Assembly (NCBI GenBank): GCA_039881145.1
Contig: JAYKKI010000090.1
Location: 6,235,501 to 6,299,500 of the forward strand
Length of the DNA: 64,000 nt
Reading direction: 5' to 3'
From: Druceiella hillmani
Taxonomy: Eukaryota; Arthropoda; Insecta; Lepidoptera; Hepialidae
Shown: one piece after another, positions 11,091 through 23,560 of the stretch
Layout of the letters: each line of letters opens with the position of its first letter
How positions within the stretch are numbered: position 1 is the first letter of the stretch
Translations under genes and position numbers: made by a program
Notes under the pieces: generated by a model
Database searches by the model: none
Told to the model about the DNA's origin: nothing
What the model saw: only the letters and a program-made list of their open reading frames with translations

Positions 11091-11740
11091 TCGTAATTTT
11101 TAAAGTCTCGAATGACTTTGGAGAGAAACACTAGGGTACGCAGGCTCGTCTGAATTTATCCAACATATATCACGTATCTGTAATACTAGTGGTTTATTGT
11201 CGTCAAAATTACGTAAAGAGATATGAAAATTTACATTTTATTAAAATTCTCCTCGAGAGATGCAATCAAAAAGGAATCTGAATATGTGGTAGAGCGATAC
11301 ATTCAAAGTTTTGTTATTCGTTGAAAGAAATTTCGAAAATACAGCAATCTCGCGTTACGTTGAAAGCTTGAAGCTAATAAGTATATTAGTTTGTATGTAA
11401 TATAAATAGATATGACAGCAAAATATTTTTTAACGTTTTATACCTCAAAAGAAAAACGAAACCCTTATTAGATCACTAGCGTCTACAAATATACGTTAGT
11501 AATAACAGTTTTTCTGAAAAACCTTGACGTAGAAACTTGACATTTGACCCAATAAGGAAATATATTAACCCTCACAGATAACACTGAAAAATATTCATTT
11601 AATTGAAGGCGTAAAAATTAAGGGCACAATTTTTTTTTATTTTAGGTGTTATATCTACAGAGATATACTAGAAAATATGCAAGAAAAGTCTTACCCGTCT
11701 CTGATTTCCGAAACTATTGAACTTAAATTTACGATATAGT

Positions 11741-11840
11741 TTTTAAAAGCTTACACAAAACATATTTTTAGAAGCTTACGAAAAACATAGTTTTTTGAAG
11801 CTTACGAAAAACATAGTTTTTAGAAGCTTACGCAAAGATT
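11741..11840. repeat. ~26-bp minisatellite, 4 units
   Basis: 'aagcttacgaaaaacatag' plus a T-run recurs with 'aagctta' at 11747, 11772, 11798 and 11824. The first and last units are diverged. Confidence 0.85.
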
Positions 11841-11844
11841 GTAG

Positions 11845-13680
11845 GAAAACTATAAAGATTACCCTAGATCTTATCATTTTTTAAGGATATAGAAGGCAAT
11901 ATATTTACATGGAAAATTAATATTCGTGAATAATTTATGTATCCTTAAATGTTTTGAATTGTCTCAATGTTTACGGAACGCCCGTAGTACGAGTAGTTGA
12001 CAGTTTTTTTTCCTTCGAAATTTTGATTATATAATATGAATGTTATAGTTAGTGATGGTAAAATAATATATAGTAAAACACAACCGGTGTCTTGATATAT
12101 ATACAGAAATGAAAGTTTTTAAATTAGCAGGAAAATGATGACCAAAATCTGGCGTTTTCATAATATTTCTGGTTTTGTTTTATGAGCGATGCAATCAGTT
12201 TGCGTCATTGAAATGTAATGCGTTAAAATCTAGTTTAAAATATAAACAGAGCCTACTTTCGAAATGAAAACCTTGTTTAGTGAAAATTACAACGTTAACG
12301 CTAATATTTTAACAGATAATTGGATTGCAAGATTATCTATATTATTATTTTTTGGTATTTTTTTGCACTACTGATTAATAATTAGCATAAGATATAAACA
12401 ATAATTACTAAATATATCAGTACAACTTTTCAATTTTCGAATAGAAATAAATAAGGAAAATGACCAAAAATGTGTGATTAGATCTTTTTCTATATCTATG
12501 GAAAAAGATAAAAACTCAACAGTTTCGTCTATTAAAGTCCCATTTAAGTTAGAAAATGAATCAATTCAATTAAAAAAATAAAATTATTTGGAAAAAAATT
12601 AATTACCTTGGAACAATTTAAAAAAAATTCCTAATAATGTTTCATTTTCTTAAAAAAATTTTTCAATTTCGTTACTTTTCTTTGTATTACAAAAAAACAG
12701 GAGAACATATTTTATTAAATATTTTTTTCGTTTTCCTTGATTTCAGAGTTTGAACATACTTCCATTCTTTAATATATTTTGAAAATCGGATAAACAAGCT
12801 GCATCGTGTGATATCTTATTTGACTAAAAACAAAACAATATTTTTCATATTTTCCCCGCATACCGGATCCCATTTTTCATTTATATGAAACATGTGCTTA
12901 ATCCACTAACTAATTTTGTAAACAAGTTCCAGTAATGACTGGCAAAAGAAAGTTACTTTTAATTTTCAGTGATAATTATTTGAAGAAAATTGAATGAAAA
13001 TTGATATATTTATCTTTATAAATGCTACAATTAGTTGCTGCCCGCATTTTCATTTTTTGCCCGCTTTTATTAGTATTTTGTTAAGTAAAAAGTATTCTAT
13101 ATTTATTTCTATGGTACATGTTATTTTTACGCTAAACATCATGAACATTGCTAAATCATAGAGCCATGAAAATAGAACAAATCTGTAAATTAGCTAACAA
13201 ACTCCCTATCGTGTTTATAAAATTAGTTAGCATTTTGAATCCATAAAATTCATTTTCAAATTAAATTTGAAGATAAACCACTCATATTAAATACACACGG
13301 ACTCCATAACTATCTTATATTAAGTGAAGCTGCTTCAGCCGTTTCGACAAGATTTTGTCGTAACGAACAAACATCCAAAGATAGGCCCTCGGCGCTATGC
13401 GAATAAATTAGTTTTATTAATTCTCTAATAAAAGCTAAGAAACAATTGAAATATCTACGACTTAAATCTGAAAAACCTCGTTCTTCGAAACCGATGAAAA
13501 AGTTACATCATTTAATTTCGGTGACCTAAAAAGAATGAAATACATTCGGCATAAATAAAGAAACCCTCATATTTCGAAAATTGATTAAACATTACAATAT
13601 TTAAATTCAGTTACCTACTGAAACTAAAAACATCAATGGCACTTCACAATACGTAAGAGCACTAATCGAAAATACATCTA
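11845..13680. other. AT-rich spacer, no gene seen
   Basis: Nearly 2 kb of low-complexity AT-rich DNA with many A- and T-runs. No supported feature. Confidence 0.45.
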
Positions 13681-13687
13681 TTGCCCA

Positions 13688-13870
13688 TTAGGTAGCCTGT
13701 GCAAATACACGCAAGCGAGTGGAGCGGAGACGTTTGACAATGAGATTAATTCTCTGCGGCGGTCGGTGAGGGCGTTTGTCCTCTTCCTCTTCTTCACTGT
13801 CGAGCAAGTCTTTAAGCTCCTCATGATGCAGCCGCAGAAAATTATGGGCGGAACTTTCGCTAATAAGTTT
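13688..13870 (-). CDS. Candidate terminal exon, 60 codons plus stop, unrecognised protein
   Basis: On the minus strand, just after 'tgtgtcctag' (a plausible 3' splice site with a T-rich run before AG), a frame without ATG runs 60 codons to TAA at 13688-13690. It begins KLISESSAHNFLRL, continues HHEELKDLLDSEEEEEDKR and ends RLRSTRLRVFAQAT. Codons 15-33 are strongly acidic and the C-terminus is basic, a composition typical of real protein. The segment is clearly less AT-rich than its flanks. Against it: an overlapping frame (13678-13881) is also open, I cannot name the family, and the first ~35 bases resemble repeat DNA at 14037-14069. It could be a gene exon or a transposon coding relic. Confidence 0.3.
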   Translation of the reverse strand, partial: KLISESSAHNFLRLHHEELKDLLDSEEEEEDKRPHRPPQRINLIVKRLRSTRLRVFAQAT

Positions 13871-14225
13871 CTAGGACACAAAAAGCTCTGCTTTGAATAA
13901 TGACTATATGTTTGTTTATGTACCTATCTACAGAGATTAATTGTCCTGCAAAAAGACATTTCAGACCAAAGCATTGTACACATTCATAGTAAATTTCATT
14001 GTATAAAGCTCTTTGCTTCGCAAACACGATTCGAAATGGAAAATTATAGGCAGAGCTTTCCATAGTAAGTAAATGTGTAAGATATTGTATTTGTGGCTTG
14101 AGTTGAACTAGCATAATTTAGTTTCATAGGATATAAAAAGCTCTGCTCCGAACAACGAGAATATGTTTGTTCGTATACCTATTTATAGATGTTATATATT
14201 GATATATTGATCTACAAAAAGCTCG
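13837..14225 (+). repeat. Two diverged direct copies of a dispersed repeat
   Basis: 'gaaaattatgggcgg' (13838) pairs with 'gaaaattataggcag' (14038). 'acaaaaagctctgctttgaa' (about 13877) pairs with 'ataaaaagctctgctccgaa' (about 14133), each followed by 'atatgtttgtt.at.tacctat'. The two anchor pairs are offset by about 200 and 256 bp, so an insertion or deletion of about 56 bp separates the copies. Confidence 0.75.
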
Positions 14226-14229
14226 GAAA

Positions 14230-15690
14230 CTCAAGCTTGAGATAAATCTTAACATGAATTTTACGTTCGCGTCTTCCGAGATTGTGGAATTTGTTTTGTT
14301 ATTCAGGTGACTACTTACACAAAGCTATGTATGTTCGGTGACTACTTACGTCACTGTATAAAGACTATATTCATTGATATTTTTTGGAGTAAACGTGAAA
14401 AAACACAGTGATCTGATCTCCACAAAATAATATGTGTTCTATATGCAGTAAAATTTTAAAAAAGTTCAGAAAGTTTTATGAAGCAAGTTGTTATAAATTA
14501 TTATTCCAATGGATTTTCATCTAATTTTATTTTATGTAAATGATCAGTTAAAATCCTTCGTCAGACGGTATTAGCTGTTGTCCATATGGTATACTATACA
14601 ATATAACATTATAATAATTATTTTCTTTGTTTTCGATAATCCCAAAAATGGCTGATATATTCAAATTAAATATTAACTGATGTGTTTCGTACGACTTATT
14701 TAAATAGCTTTGTCATTCTGCGTTATATGGAAATCATCTGATTTTAATAAAATGGTAAAAGTTGGATTATAAACTATAATTGAAATAGGTAGGAAATATA
14801 GTACTGTCTTCAAAAATATTTATTTAAGTTAATATTTTTATGGAAAATACAGCAATACTTTATTTTTTTTTAGTTGACAAGTTACTCGTATTTATAGAAG
14901 GCTTTTTGTTAGAAAAAACTAAGGTCAAATTTTGTTATCAGATACCTACGGTGTCTGTAGAAACGTTCATATAGTATCTGATGTGGAAAATATAGCGAAT
15001 AAGCGACCACAAACAATCGATATCATAAAAATGTTTTTGAATATCTTCTTTGATGTGAAACTTTTTTAGCAATATCGAAGTTATCCTGTTATGTTAAAAT
15101 TGTCTATCGCTTTGGAAAACTAATGTCGGACACATCTGACCGGCGGTGGAACCGATCGAGCACTAACAACATGGCAATTGAAAATATCAAAAAGTTTATT
15201 CAAACGCGAATCTGTAAATAAATCGGCAGACCGCTACATATTTTCGCGCCTATAATTACATAGTTTGATATTTCAATAAATTTTCATTTCAAGATATTGT
15301 AAAAATGATAAAAAGCTGTTAGAAGTATGTACATCATGTGTAAACATTGAAAGCGTTAACGAAATTGAAATTGAACATTTACATAAAAGCGAAACGGTAT
15401 CTATGTATATATAAAATATTTTCTTTTGCTTGTAACTTTTCCAACGTAGAATTCGAAATATGATAGAGGTATTGATCAACAGAAAATTCACCTACACCAA
15501 CTTCATATTCCGTCTGCAGAACTTATATATTGGCGACGTTTCTCGTGTTTTTGATGACAGCCTTTTGGATGGGACCACGAAAATATGTATCTTGCTATTA
15601 ACATTCCTTTTGGAAAACAGTCTTGACATATGCAGATGTTATGAAAGCAAAAGCAGGATGTATGAAATGATTAAGTTTAAAGAAAATGGA
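14230..15690. other. Spacer, includes an unrecognised 123-codon frame
   Basis: The frame at 15460-15831 (plus, ATG start) is the longest with an ATG in this part. Its product matches nothing I recognise, and its last third (from about 15695) is the left-hand unit of the repeat array described next, so a conserved gene is unlikely. The patch at 15120-15250 ('tctgaccggcggtggaacc') is less AT-rich but featureless. Confidence 0.4.
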
Positions 15691-15694
15691 TTAT

Positions 15695-15985
15695 TTTCTT
15701 TTAACCCTTTAGGAGCAGAATTTTGGTTTCTACGTTGTAGGAAAAACGTTCGTTCCACATTTCATTATTCGATTCCCAATAGAATGGGCAGAATGATTAA
15801 ATTATTGAAAAACACATTCAAATTTTGGTAACAACTTTCTCAATACGCGCATGTGTTGTAAAAGAGCAATATCTTTCAAATACCATTTTTGTGGGGTCGA
15901 AGTAGGGCTGCAAGTTAATCAGCCAGAATTGATTTTTAACACACAGCGATAAGTCTTCAGTTACCATTTCTAATATTCAAAATTT
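15695..15985 (+). repeat. Diverged left unit of the 1.3-kb repeat family
   Basis: Matches about 17020-17320 in order: 'cctttaggagcagaa', 'ggtttctacgttgtag', 'ttcattattcgattcccaat', 'tttgtggggtcgaagtaggg', 'ctgcaagttaatc'. The match has many substitutions and small gaps, so this unit is much older than the duplication to its right. Confidence 0.85.
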
Positions 15986-17320
15986 AAATAAATTCTGTAC
16001 TAATACAACTAAATTCTTGATAGAAATTTACTCATTTTTATAAGTACCCTAAGAAGAAAAAAATATCTTACGTAATGTCTGGCAAGTAACACCGAGTAGC
16101 GTCAGGCACAAGGGGGTAAGTAGTCGTAATTTATAATAAAAGCCTTTCTATTATTTTTAAATTGCAGTACCACTAAGTAGATTTTGATTGAGCTGTTTTT
16201 TTTCTTAGTTACTTCTCTAAAAAGTTTTTGAAAAATATTATTTATTTACTCCGAGTGATGTGTGTTTATACAACATAACTAGTGAACAATACAGAATTGT
16301 TGAAAAAAGCTAAATACATCACAACTCTAATTACCTAACTAGTGCTCGACTGCTGGTAACTGGTCGGCTCTTCGTTATATTGGCAGACGTTATGAAATTA
16401 ATGATGCATAAAGGCGGTATCCATTAGACAACGCTTTGCGAGAACATGTAGTTCACGGACGGAAGCACTATGGAGGGCACTAGCCGTGACAATGTAACAA
16501 AGGCCTTCACTGTGCGTGTAAACACATAATGTCTATGCGCTTCTATCGACAATCTTCTCTTGGTCGCATTGTCTTTGCTCTTCGAAATATTCACTTTCAA
16601 CCTTGTGAAAACGAACAAATCGTGTCGTTGATAACAAAAACAGCTGTTTAATAAAGATGTGATCTAAAAGGGCTTGATTGGTTTGATTTCCAGTATTTCG
16701 CACGAAAATCAGTTATATTTACTTTTATGAGACAGTGTTAAGGGATGATAGAGTAGACGAAAAAACAATATTTATCAGCCAGACGATTAGTTGAAAATAA
16801 AAGCACATTAAAATATAATTTTAAAAATGTATAACTTGTTTTTAATATAAGTTTTTCCTAACGAAATTCGAAGTCTCGGAAAATTTGTTGCCTCTCTTCA
16901 CAGTTTCAGAAATTATCAGTGAGAAGAATAAAAAAAATCGAGAGTATTGGTAACGAAGTCTATATTCAATAAAAAATATACACAGGAATGATTGCAATCG
17001 TTTACCACATAATTATAATTTCCTTTTCATCCCTTTAGGAGCAGAAATTTGAAAAAAACACAATTGTAGTGGGTTTCTACGTCGTAGAAAGAATGTTTGT
17101 TCCAAGTTTCATTATGCGAATCCCAATAGAATAAGCACTGATTAAATTTTTGAAAACACTTTTCACCCCTTTATGGAGAAAATGTTGATAAATTCTTTCT
17201 TCATACACGCGTATGTTTTAAAAGAGGACATTCAAATACTATTTTTGTGGGGTCGAAGTAGGGGCTGCAAGTTAATCTGTCAGAATTTATTTTTGTTATC
17301 ATTTCTAATAATCGAAATTA
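15986..17320 (+). repeat. Tandem duplication unit 1 (1,335 bp)
   Basis: Reading this unit against the next at an offset of 1,335 bp, I found one difference in the whole length: c at 16565 against g at 17900. The left limit of near-identity is about 15986; further left, mismatches appear within ten bases. The unit has no recognisable gene. A 64-codon minus-strand frame (16424-16618) is present in both copies, and the one substitution is silent in it, which is not evidence of selection. Confidence 0.95.
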
Positions 17321-18664
17321 AAATAAATTCTGTACTAATACAACTAAATTCTTGATAGAAATTTACTCATTTTTATAAGTACCCTAAGAAGAAAAAAATA
17401 TCTTACGTAATGTCTGGCAAGTAACACCGAGTAGCGTCAGGCACAAGGGGGTAAGTAGTCGTAATTTATAATAAAAGCCTTTCTATTATTTTTAAATTGC
17501 AGTACCACTAAGTAGATTTTGATTGAGCTGTTTTTTTTCTTAGTTACTTCTCTAAAAAGTTTTTGAAAAATATTATTTATTTACTCCGAGTGATGTGTGT
17601 TTATACAACATAACTAGTGAACAATACAGAATTGTTGAAAAAAGCTAAATACATCACAACTCTAATTACCTAACTAGTGCTCGACTGCTGGTAACTGGTC
17701 GGCTCTTCGTTATATTGGCAGACGTTATGAAATTAATGATGCATAAAGGCGGTATCCATTAGACAACGCTTTGCGAGAACATGTAGTTCACGGACGGAAG
17801 CACTATGGAGGGCACTAGCCGTGACAATGTAACAAAGGCCTTCACTGTGCGTGTAAACACATAATGTCTATGCGCTTCTATCGACAATCTTCTCTTGGTG
17901 GCATTGTCTTTGCTCTTCGAAATATTCACTTTCAACCTTGTGAAAACGAACAAATCGTGTCGTTGATAACAAAAACAGCTGTTTAATAAAGATGTGATCT
18001 AAAAGGGCTTGATTGGTTTGATTTCCAGTATTTCGCACGAAAATCAGTTATATTTACTTTTATGAGACAGTGTTAAGGGATGATAGAGTAGACGAAAAAA
18101 CAATATTTATCAGCCAGACGATTAGTTGAAAATAAAAGCACATTAAAATATAATTTTAAAAATGTATAACTTGTTTTTAATATAAGTTTTTCCTAACGAA
18201 ATTCGAAGTCTCGGAAAATTTGTTGCCTCTCTTCACAGTTTCAGAAATTATCAGTGAGAAGAATAAAAAAAATCGAGAGTATTGGTAACGAAGTCTATAT
18301 TCAATAAAAAATATACACAGGAATGATTGCAATCGTTTACCACATAATTATAATTTCCTTTTCATCCCTTTAGGAGCAGAAATTTGAAAAAAACACAATT
18401 GTAGTGGGTTTCTACGTCGTAGAAAGAATGTTTGTTCCAAGTTTCATTATGCGAATCCCAATAGAATAAGCACTGATTAAATTTTTGAAAACACTTTTCA
18501 CCCCTTTATGGAGAAAATGTTGATAAATTCTTTCTTCATACACGCGTATGTTTTAAAAGAGGACATTCAAATACTATTTTTGTGGGGTCGAAGTAGGGGC
18601 TGCAAGTTAATCTGTCAGAATTTATTTTTGTTATCATTTCTAATAATCGAAATTAAAATAAATG
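17321..18664 (+). repeat. Tandem duplication unit 2
   Basis: Second copy of 15986-17320. Identity continues nine bases beyond the unit length ('aaataaat' plus one) and then breaks to diverged family sequence at 18665, so the junction shows short homology. The near-identity means either a very recent unequal exchange or an assembly duplication. Confidence 0.95.
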
Positions 18665-18800
18665 AAATGATGAAACTAAATATTCTGGATAGAAATTAAC
18701 TCATTTTTATTTGTACCTCATGGAGAAAACAATGTCTTATGGAATGTCTAATCTGGCAAGTAACACCGAGTAGTGCCAGGCACAAAGCGGTAAGTTGTGT
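18665..18800 (+). repeat. Diverged right unit of the 1.3-kb repeat family
   Basis: Matches the start of the duplicated unit in order: 'atagaaatt.actcattttta', 'aatgtctaatctggcaag', 'taacaccgagtagtgccagg', 'cacaaagcggtaag'. It is clearly older than the pair to its left. Confidence 0.8.
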
Positions 18801-18815
18801 AAAGGACATAAGAAT

Positions 18816-18908
18816 CAGTGCAATTTATCGTATTATTCAAAAACATTGGAACTCCCAGTGCAATCCTTTATCGTATTGTTCAAGAAAATTGGAGCTACCA
18901 GTGCAATC
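18816..18908. repeat. ~40-bp tandem repeat, 2.2 units
   Basis: 'cagtgcaat' starts at 18816, 18856 and 18899, with 'tatcgtatt.ttcaa.aaaattgga' between. A 69-codon frame (18739-18948) overlaps this repeat and is not recognisable. Confidence 0.8.
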
Positions 18909-19545
18909 GTATATATGTTTGAGTATCGAAAGTGGCATTACGTGTTAGAAGTTTAACAAAAAAAAAATTAAATACCGACTACTGGCACAGCTTTGTCACA
19001 GTTTAAATATCAAAATAAATAACACTAGAAGAAAGTTTTCAATAACACTAGACGTGTAGATAAACATTAACGAAATTGATTTTTCAAAGCAATGAAAACT
19101 TGGTGCAATTGTTAGCAATTTAAGGCAACTTTAATGGTAAGCCCATTCTTGTTCCCCTTAGATAATAAAGCTAGTATTTGATTATTCCAAGACGTTTGTG
19201 ATTTACACGGAAATTGTTATTAAAAAAGAATTTTAAAATGAAGTAAAGCAAGTTGTTTGCAAAAATCATACAGATTGGTTTGATTATTCAATTTCGTATA
19301 TAAACAGGTAAACTTTTTTTTATTTACTTATCTATTTATTTACATATATTTATAGAAATATTACAGTTATATACAACAATACGCTTCCATAATGATAACG
19401 CGACTAAATTCAATCATCTATATAATAAATTTGTAACAGAGCGAATACTGTACATTGAAAATATTTTTAAAAAGTTATTGATTTACCATATTATAAAATG
19501 ATAATATAAGCCTGAAAAACTTTTTGGAATTCTTGTCTTATATAT

Positions 19546-19648
19546 ATACTTTTGTATGTTAATTTAAGCGGGTATACTTTTGTATGAGAGGGTGTACTTT
19601 TGTATGTCAATTTGAACGGGTATACTTTTGTATGTTAATTTGAGCGGA
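19546..19648. repeat. ~25-28-bp minisatellite, 4 units
   Basis: 'tatacttttgtatgttaatt' followed by 'tgagcggg' recurs at about 19546, 19573 (shortened), 19593 and 19621. Confidence 0.85.
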
Positions 19649-19802
19649 CATCATGAAAATCTACTGTACAGATTTTAATGAAATTCGGTATGGAAATATA
19701 AGCAACATATAAGAGGAAAAAGGGACTCATTTTGTTTCCTAATTACACGCGAACGTATTCACAGCCAGTAATTAATAAATTTAAAGATACTACAATATAT
19801 CA

Positions 19803-20213
19803 TCATACATATTAATACGCTAAGGTTAAGATGTTACTCTCCCTTTTTAGAAAAAACCTCACAACTAATCCACATAAATTATATATCATTTTATAGATAA
19901 TTGCTTGCTCTACCGGCATCCACAACTAAAAAAATTATTATTGCTATTGTTTTTGCAAATTAATTAAATATTAAAATTATATACACAAAACAGCAATGCT
20001 GCCATCTAACGGCTCAACGTCAATATGATTGACGGTCGGTAAAATTTTTGTTTAATTTCAAATCCACTCACGTATAAATAAAGTGGCGCTTTAGCTCAAT
20101 GCTTTTGATACTTGCGCCTCTATATGTCAATTTTAGTAAAATATTTGTTTGATCTGTCATCTGAGCTTCATAATGGAATAAATAATGCGAAGACTTCGCA
20201 CGGGTCACGCTAG
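19803..20213 (+). mobile_element. Non-autonomous Helitron, copy 1 (411 bp)
   Basis: Begins TC after an A (19802) with 'tcatacatattaatacgc' and ends CTAG at 20210-20213 before a T, so the insertion is A|T as Helitrons require. About ten bases before the end lies a near-perfect hairpin: 'tgcgaag', one base, 'cttcgca' (20186-20200). Helitrons end with such a hairpin and CTRR. No Rep/helicase coding is present, so it depends on an autonomous copy elsewhere. An inverted copy is at 41309-41668. It contains a 51-bp segment that the other copy lacks. Confidence 0.9.
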
Positions 20214-20500
20214 TAATAATATATTCTGCAACAGTTATAGTCACTCATCTTAAACAAATTACATTCTAGCGCCAATTCAGTCAGGCAATTGAGCAGTTGA
20301 ATATTATGAGAAAATTAGGAATTAGGAGTATAATCTGATTTTTAGATGCTAGTATTTCAAATAGATAATGAATATACGAATGCAAGAATTTATTAGGCAC
20401 GGAGAGCTTTTTCAAAAAATATGGCACGAAATCATTTCATTTAATATTAATATTTATAAACGTAATATTAATGTAATAGTGTATAGGAACCGACATGAGG
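20214..20500. other. AT-rich spacer, no feature seen
   Basis: Nothing recognised. Confidence 0.4.
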
Positions 20501-20560
20501 AAGATGGTTAAAAGGGGGTGCAAATCACCCCATGAGGGTTCCGTACCGTAATATAAGATT
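20500..20560. repeat. Short hairpin and 'gagggttccgtacc' repeat fragment
   Basis: 'ggggtg', 'caaat', 'cacccc' form a 6-bp-arm hairpin near 20515-20535, followed by 'atgagggttccgtaccg', a phrase typical of dispersed insect repeats ending in '...gggttccgta'. Only a fragment remains. Confidence 0.5.
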
Positions 20561-20564
20561 AACG

Positions 20565-21762
20565 TAGAACTTAGTAAGTAGATATTTTATAATTTATAAA
20601 ACTAAATATAAAAATCACAAAATTTATTTTATTACGTCAAAATTCGACAAAGAAGTGTAAATTAATCATTTTTGGGGTTTTTTTCTTTTCTTGTTGCATG
20701 AGACCTTTTTCTTTCCAAAATTTCAAATTTCTAAATCAGTGAAAAGTACATTAATGGTGTAATAATTGTGTTAATTCTTGATTAGAGTCAGTATAAAGGC
20801 ACGTAATATTAGAAAAGCTATATATTTTTATTACTTTGGGTTAGAGGGTTACTTAATTAAAATGATTCTGTTTTTTTTTTGCAGTGAAGCAAAAAAAACC
20901 GAAATCGTTTACTCGCAGAAGTATTTGCTGTCACGTTCATATACTATGTTATGCTTACCAGAGAAGCGCAGTATATCGTAGAGGCACTATCGAAAAATAA
21001 TATTAGCAAGCGATTTAATATATACAAAATATAAAAGAAAAATGTAAGTAAAATTTGCGAAGATTATTTTAAAATCATAAAGCAATTTCGGAGTAACAAT
21101 TTCACATAAGTTAACTTATGGAAAAATAACGCGTTGCTTTCTTTAAAAGAATTTTCCATTTTGTATTACGTTTCGAATTATGTAGATATTTTTTTTTTTA
21201 ATTTGTCTGAATATTTTTTTTAACTTAATGGCTGGTTAAATTTATACAGAATAATATTATAGCAGCGTAATATTGTTGAAGATATAACGACCAAAGGTAG
21301 TTCGTTGACTATTGAATGATGATCTCGACAAGTATCATTAACATTTTCAAATAAAATCAAAAAGGTTTAAATTAATAAAATTTAATTACACAATTAATGC
21401 AAAATAAAATAATCGCTTTAACTCTAAGCTTGTCATAAACTTCCTAAGTTGCGTAATAGTTTTTTAATTCAATTTAAGTCGTTCTTAACATTCAAAGTCT
21501 ATGAATATGAATGTATTTAAACAGTTAAGTTATGATGTTGTTACGACGGTACATTACAATTAAGTTCAGTTTTGCGAACCTTCTTAAACAAAACAAAGAC
21601 ATCTGTTACTAGAAATATATTTTGTACTAAATACTAGAAAGCGACAATATTATTAGACATTTGGTCCCATCAGAACAAACAGATCTCTAAATCTTCTGCG
21701 ACAAATTTCAGGCATAAATTGCTATTGGTACTGGTATTTTTAATTGATAAAAGAAGAAAGCC

Positions 21763-21765
<3 letters not shown>
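20565..21765. other. AT-rich spacer, no gene seen
   Basis: A GTG-led 67-codon frame at 20778-20981 is unrecognised and judged to be chance. Confidence 0.45.

Positions 21766-21853
<88 letters not shown>
21764..21853. repeat. (TA)n microsatellite with TG interruptions
   Basis: TA run of about 90 bp with a few 'tgta' and 'tgtgta' interruptions. Confidence 0.96.
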
Positions 21854-21857
<4 letters not shown>

Positions 21858-22890
21858 TTTTCTATATCATGTTTGCATAGAAAATAATATGAAAAAATTA
21901 TACATTTAATGTTTGTTGTTTATGTATTGTAAAAATAATTGTTTCGTTTTTCATTTTGTATAGGAATTTCATAGTTAAGAAAAAACAAAAAAATTATACA
22001 CTACACAAAATATGTTTTAAAATGAAAAAAAAACGTTAGATTGGATCATTTTATATCTTTAAATTGACGATGGAAACCACCTACAAGTCTTTCTGCCTCT
22101 GTATATAATATGACATGAATTTAATAATTAAAAAAATGGCCAATTCTACAATACCCATTGTTGTCTCTTTCGCACTTATGGAGTATACTATAAAGAACAA
22201 TACACAAAAGAAACAGCAGTAGTACGATATACAAGATATAGAAACTGTTCTTGGTTAATTAATATTACTACATGAGATTTTACCTTACGTATTTGTTACT
22301 TGAAATTGCAAGATTTAGTATAGTTATTATAAATTTCACTGATATAATACCATTTTCAAGTGTTTATAGTTTTAAATACAAGTTTTAAACAGTGAAGTTG
22401 TTGTATTAATTAGGTTAAATGAAATACGTAATACTATTTTTTTTCAAGTCTTCTGTTTTTTAAAATCGATTTGTTAACGACAGTGAGATGTTTAATCAAT
22501 ACGATTATATCATAATCGCAGTATATCGAAAATGTCTTAACTGATATTATAAAAGTTATCTCAATTAAATTTTCTGGACTAATAATTACAACAGGGAAAA
22601 CTTTATTTAGCTCATAAAGATTTTCAAGTCATGTGGAAACAAAAAAAAACAATGTTTCCCTTCTACAGGTTATTTACAGCTCCTAAATTATTTGTTTACT
22701 GAAAACAATTTAACGTACATATTTGTTTGCATTTACTTTCTTTTTGCGAGTCTAGATTTCTATTAATCACTGTTAATTAATAGGAAACACGTTGTCTATG
22801 ACTCGCGTAGAGCGAGTTATTTGATGATTCTAATTTGATGATATCTTTAATTTGTAATTTTTTTCTCAGTCATTTAATTTCTAAGCTGCA
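21854..22890. other. AT-rich spacer, no feature seen
   Basis: No gene or repeat recognised. Confidence 0.45.
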
Positions 22891-22899
22891 ATGTGTGGG

Positions 22900-23190
22900 T
22901 AGAAAGTAATAAAAAGTAATAATAATAGTAATAATAGTAGAAAGTAATAAAAAATAATAGTAGAAAAAATAATAGTAAAGTAATAATAGTAGAAAATAAT
23001 AATAGTAAAGTAATAATAGTAGAAAAATAATAATAGTAGAAAATAATAATAGTAAAGTAATAATAGTAGAAAAATAATAATAGTAAAGTAATAATAGTAG
23101 AAAAAATTATAATAGTAATGTAAAAATAATAATGTAAAAGTAATAATAGTAAAGTAATAATAGTAGAAAGTAATAAAAAGTCAATAAAAA
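22900..23190. repeat. Low-complexity AATAGT/AGTAAA tract
   Basis: About 290 bp built of 'aataatagtag', 'aaagtaataatag' and 'aaaataataatag' blocks. On the minus strand it reads as a 121-residue leucine/isoleucine/tyrosine-rich frame (22874-23239) that looks like a membrane protein but is only the simple repeat. Confidence 0.93.
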
Positions 23191-23560
23191 AGGAAAAAAT
23201 TAATAAAATTTCTGAATCATAATGTAACAAGATCGGCACACAAGAAAAGCAGAATCGTTGGTAATTGATAAAATCAAATTTTATATGAAAGTTTTGATAT
23301 TTTGAAAGTTACTTTCAACAATGCAACATTCAGATACTTTTGCTGTAACGTGAATTTTTAGTAAGTTTTATTTAAGTTTTGCACCGCCAATTAGAAATGT
23401 CATAAGAAAATAAATATTTTTATCGATATTTAGTAACATTATGATATATAGGGGTTGTCAATATATGGAAAACATACGGATATTTTTCGACATATCGTCT
23501 TTTAAACAAAACCGTATAAATAGTGATAACATTTATTATAAGTACAACTACATAAATCGT

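Noticed and set aside
12400..12600. Possible matrix-attachment or origin region from A/T runs
   Set aside because: A/T runs are everywhere in this window, so nothing distinguishes this stretch.
15460..15831. 123-codon plus-strand frame as a gene
   Set aside because: No recognisable motif, and its last third is a copy of a repeat found twice more nearby in which the frame is not kept open.
16424..16618. 64-codon minus-strand frame present twice (also 17759-17953) with a silent difference
   Set aside because: Preservation is explained by the recent duplication, and one silent change has no statistical weight.
22874..23239. 121-codon minus-strand frame resembling a multi-pass membrane protein
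   Set aside because: Entirely a product of an AATAGT-type simple repeat; leucine, isoleucine and tyrosine codons arise from the composition.
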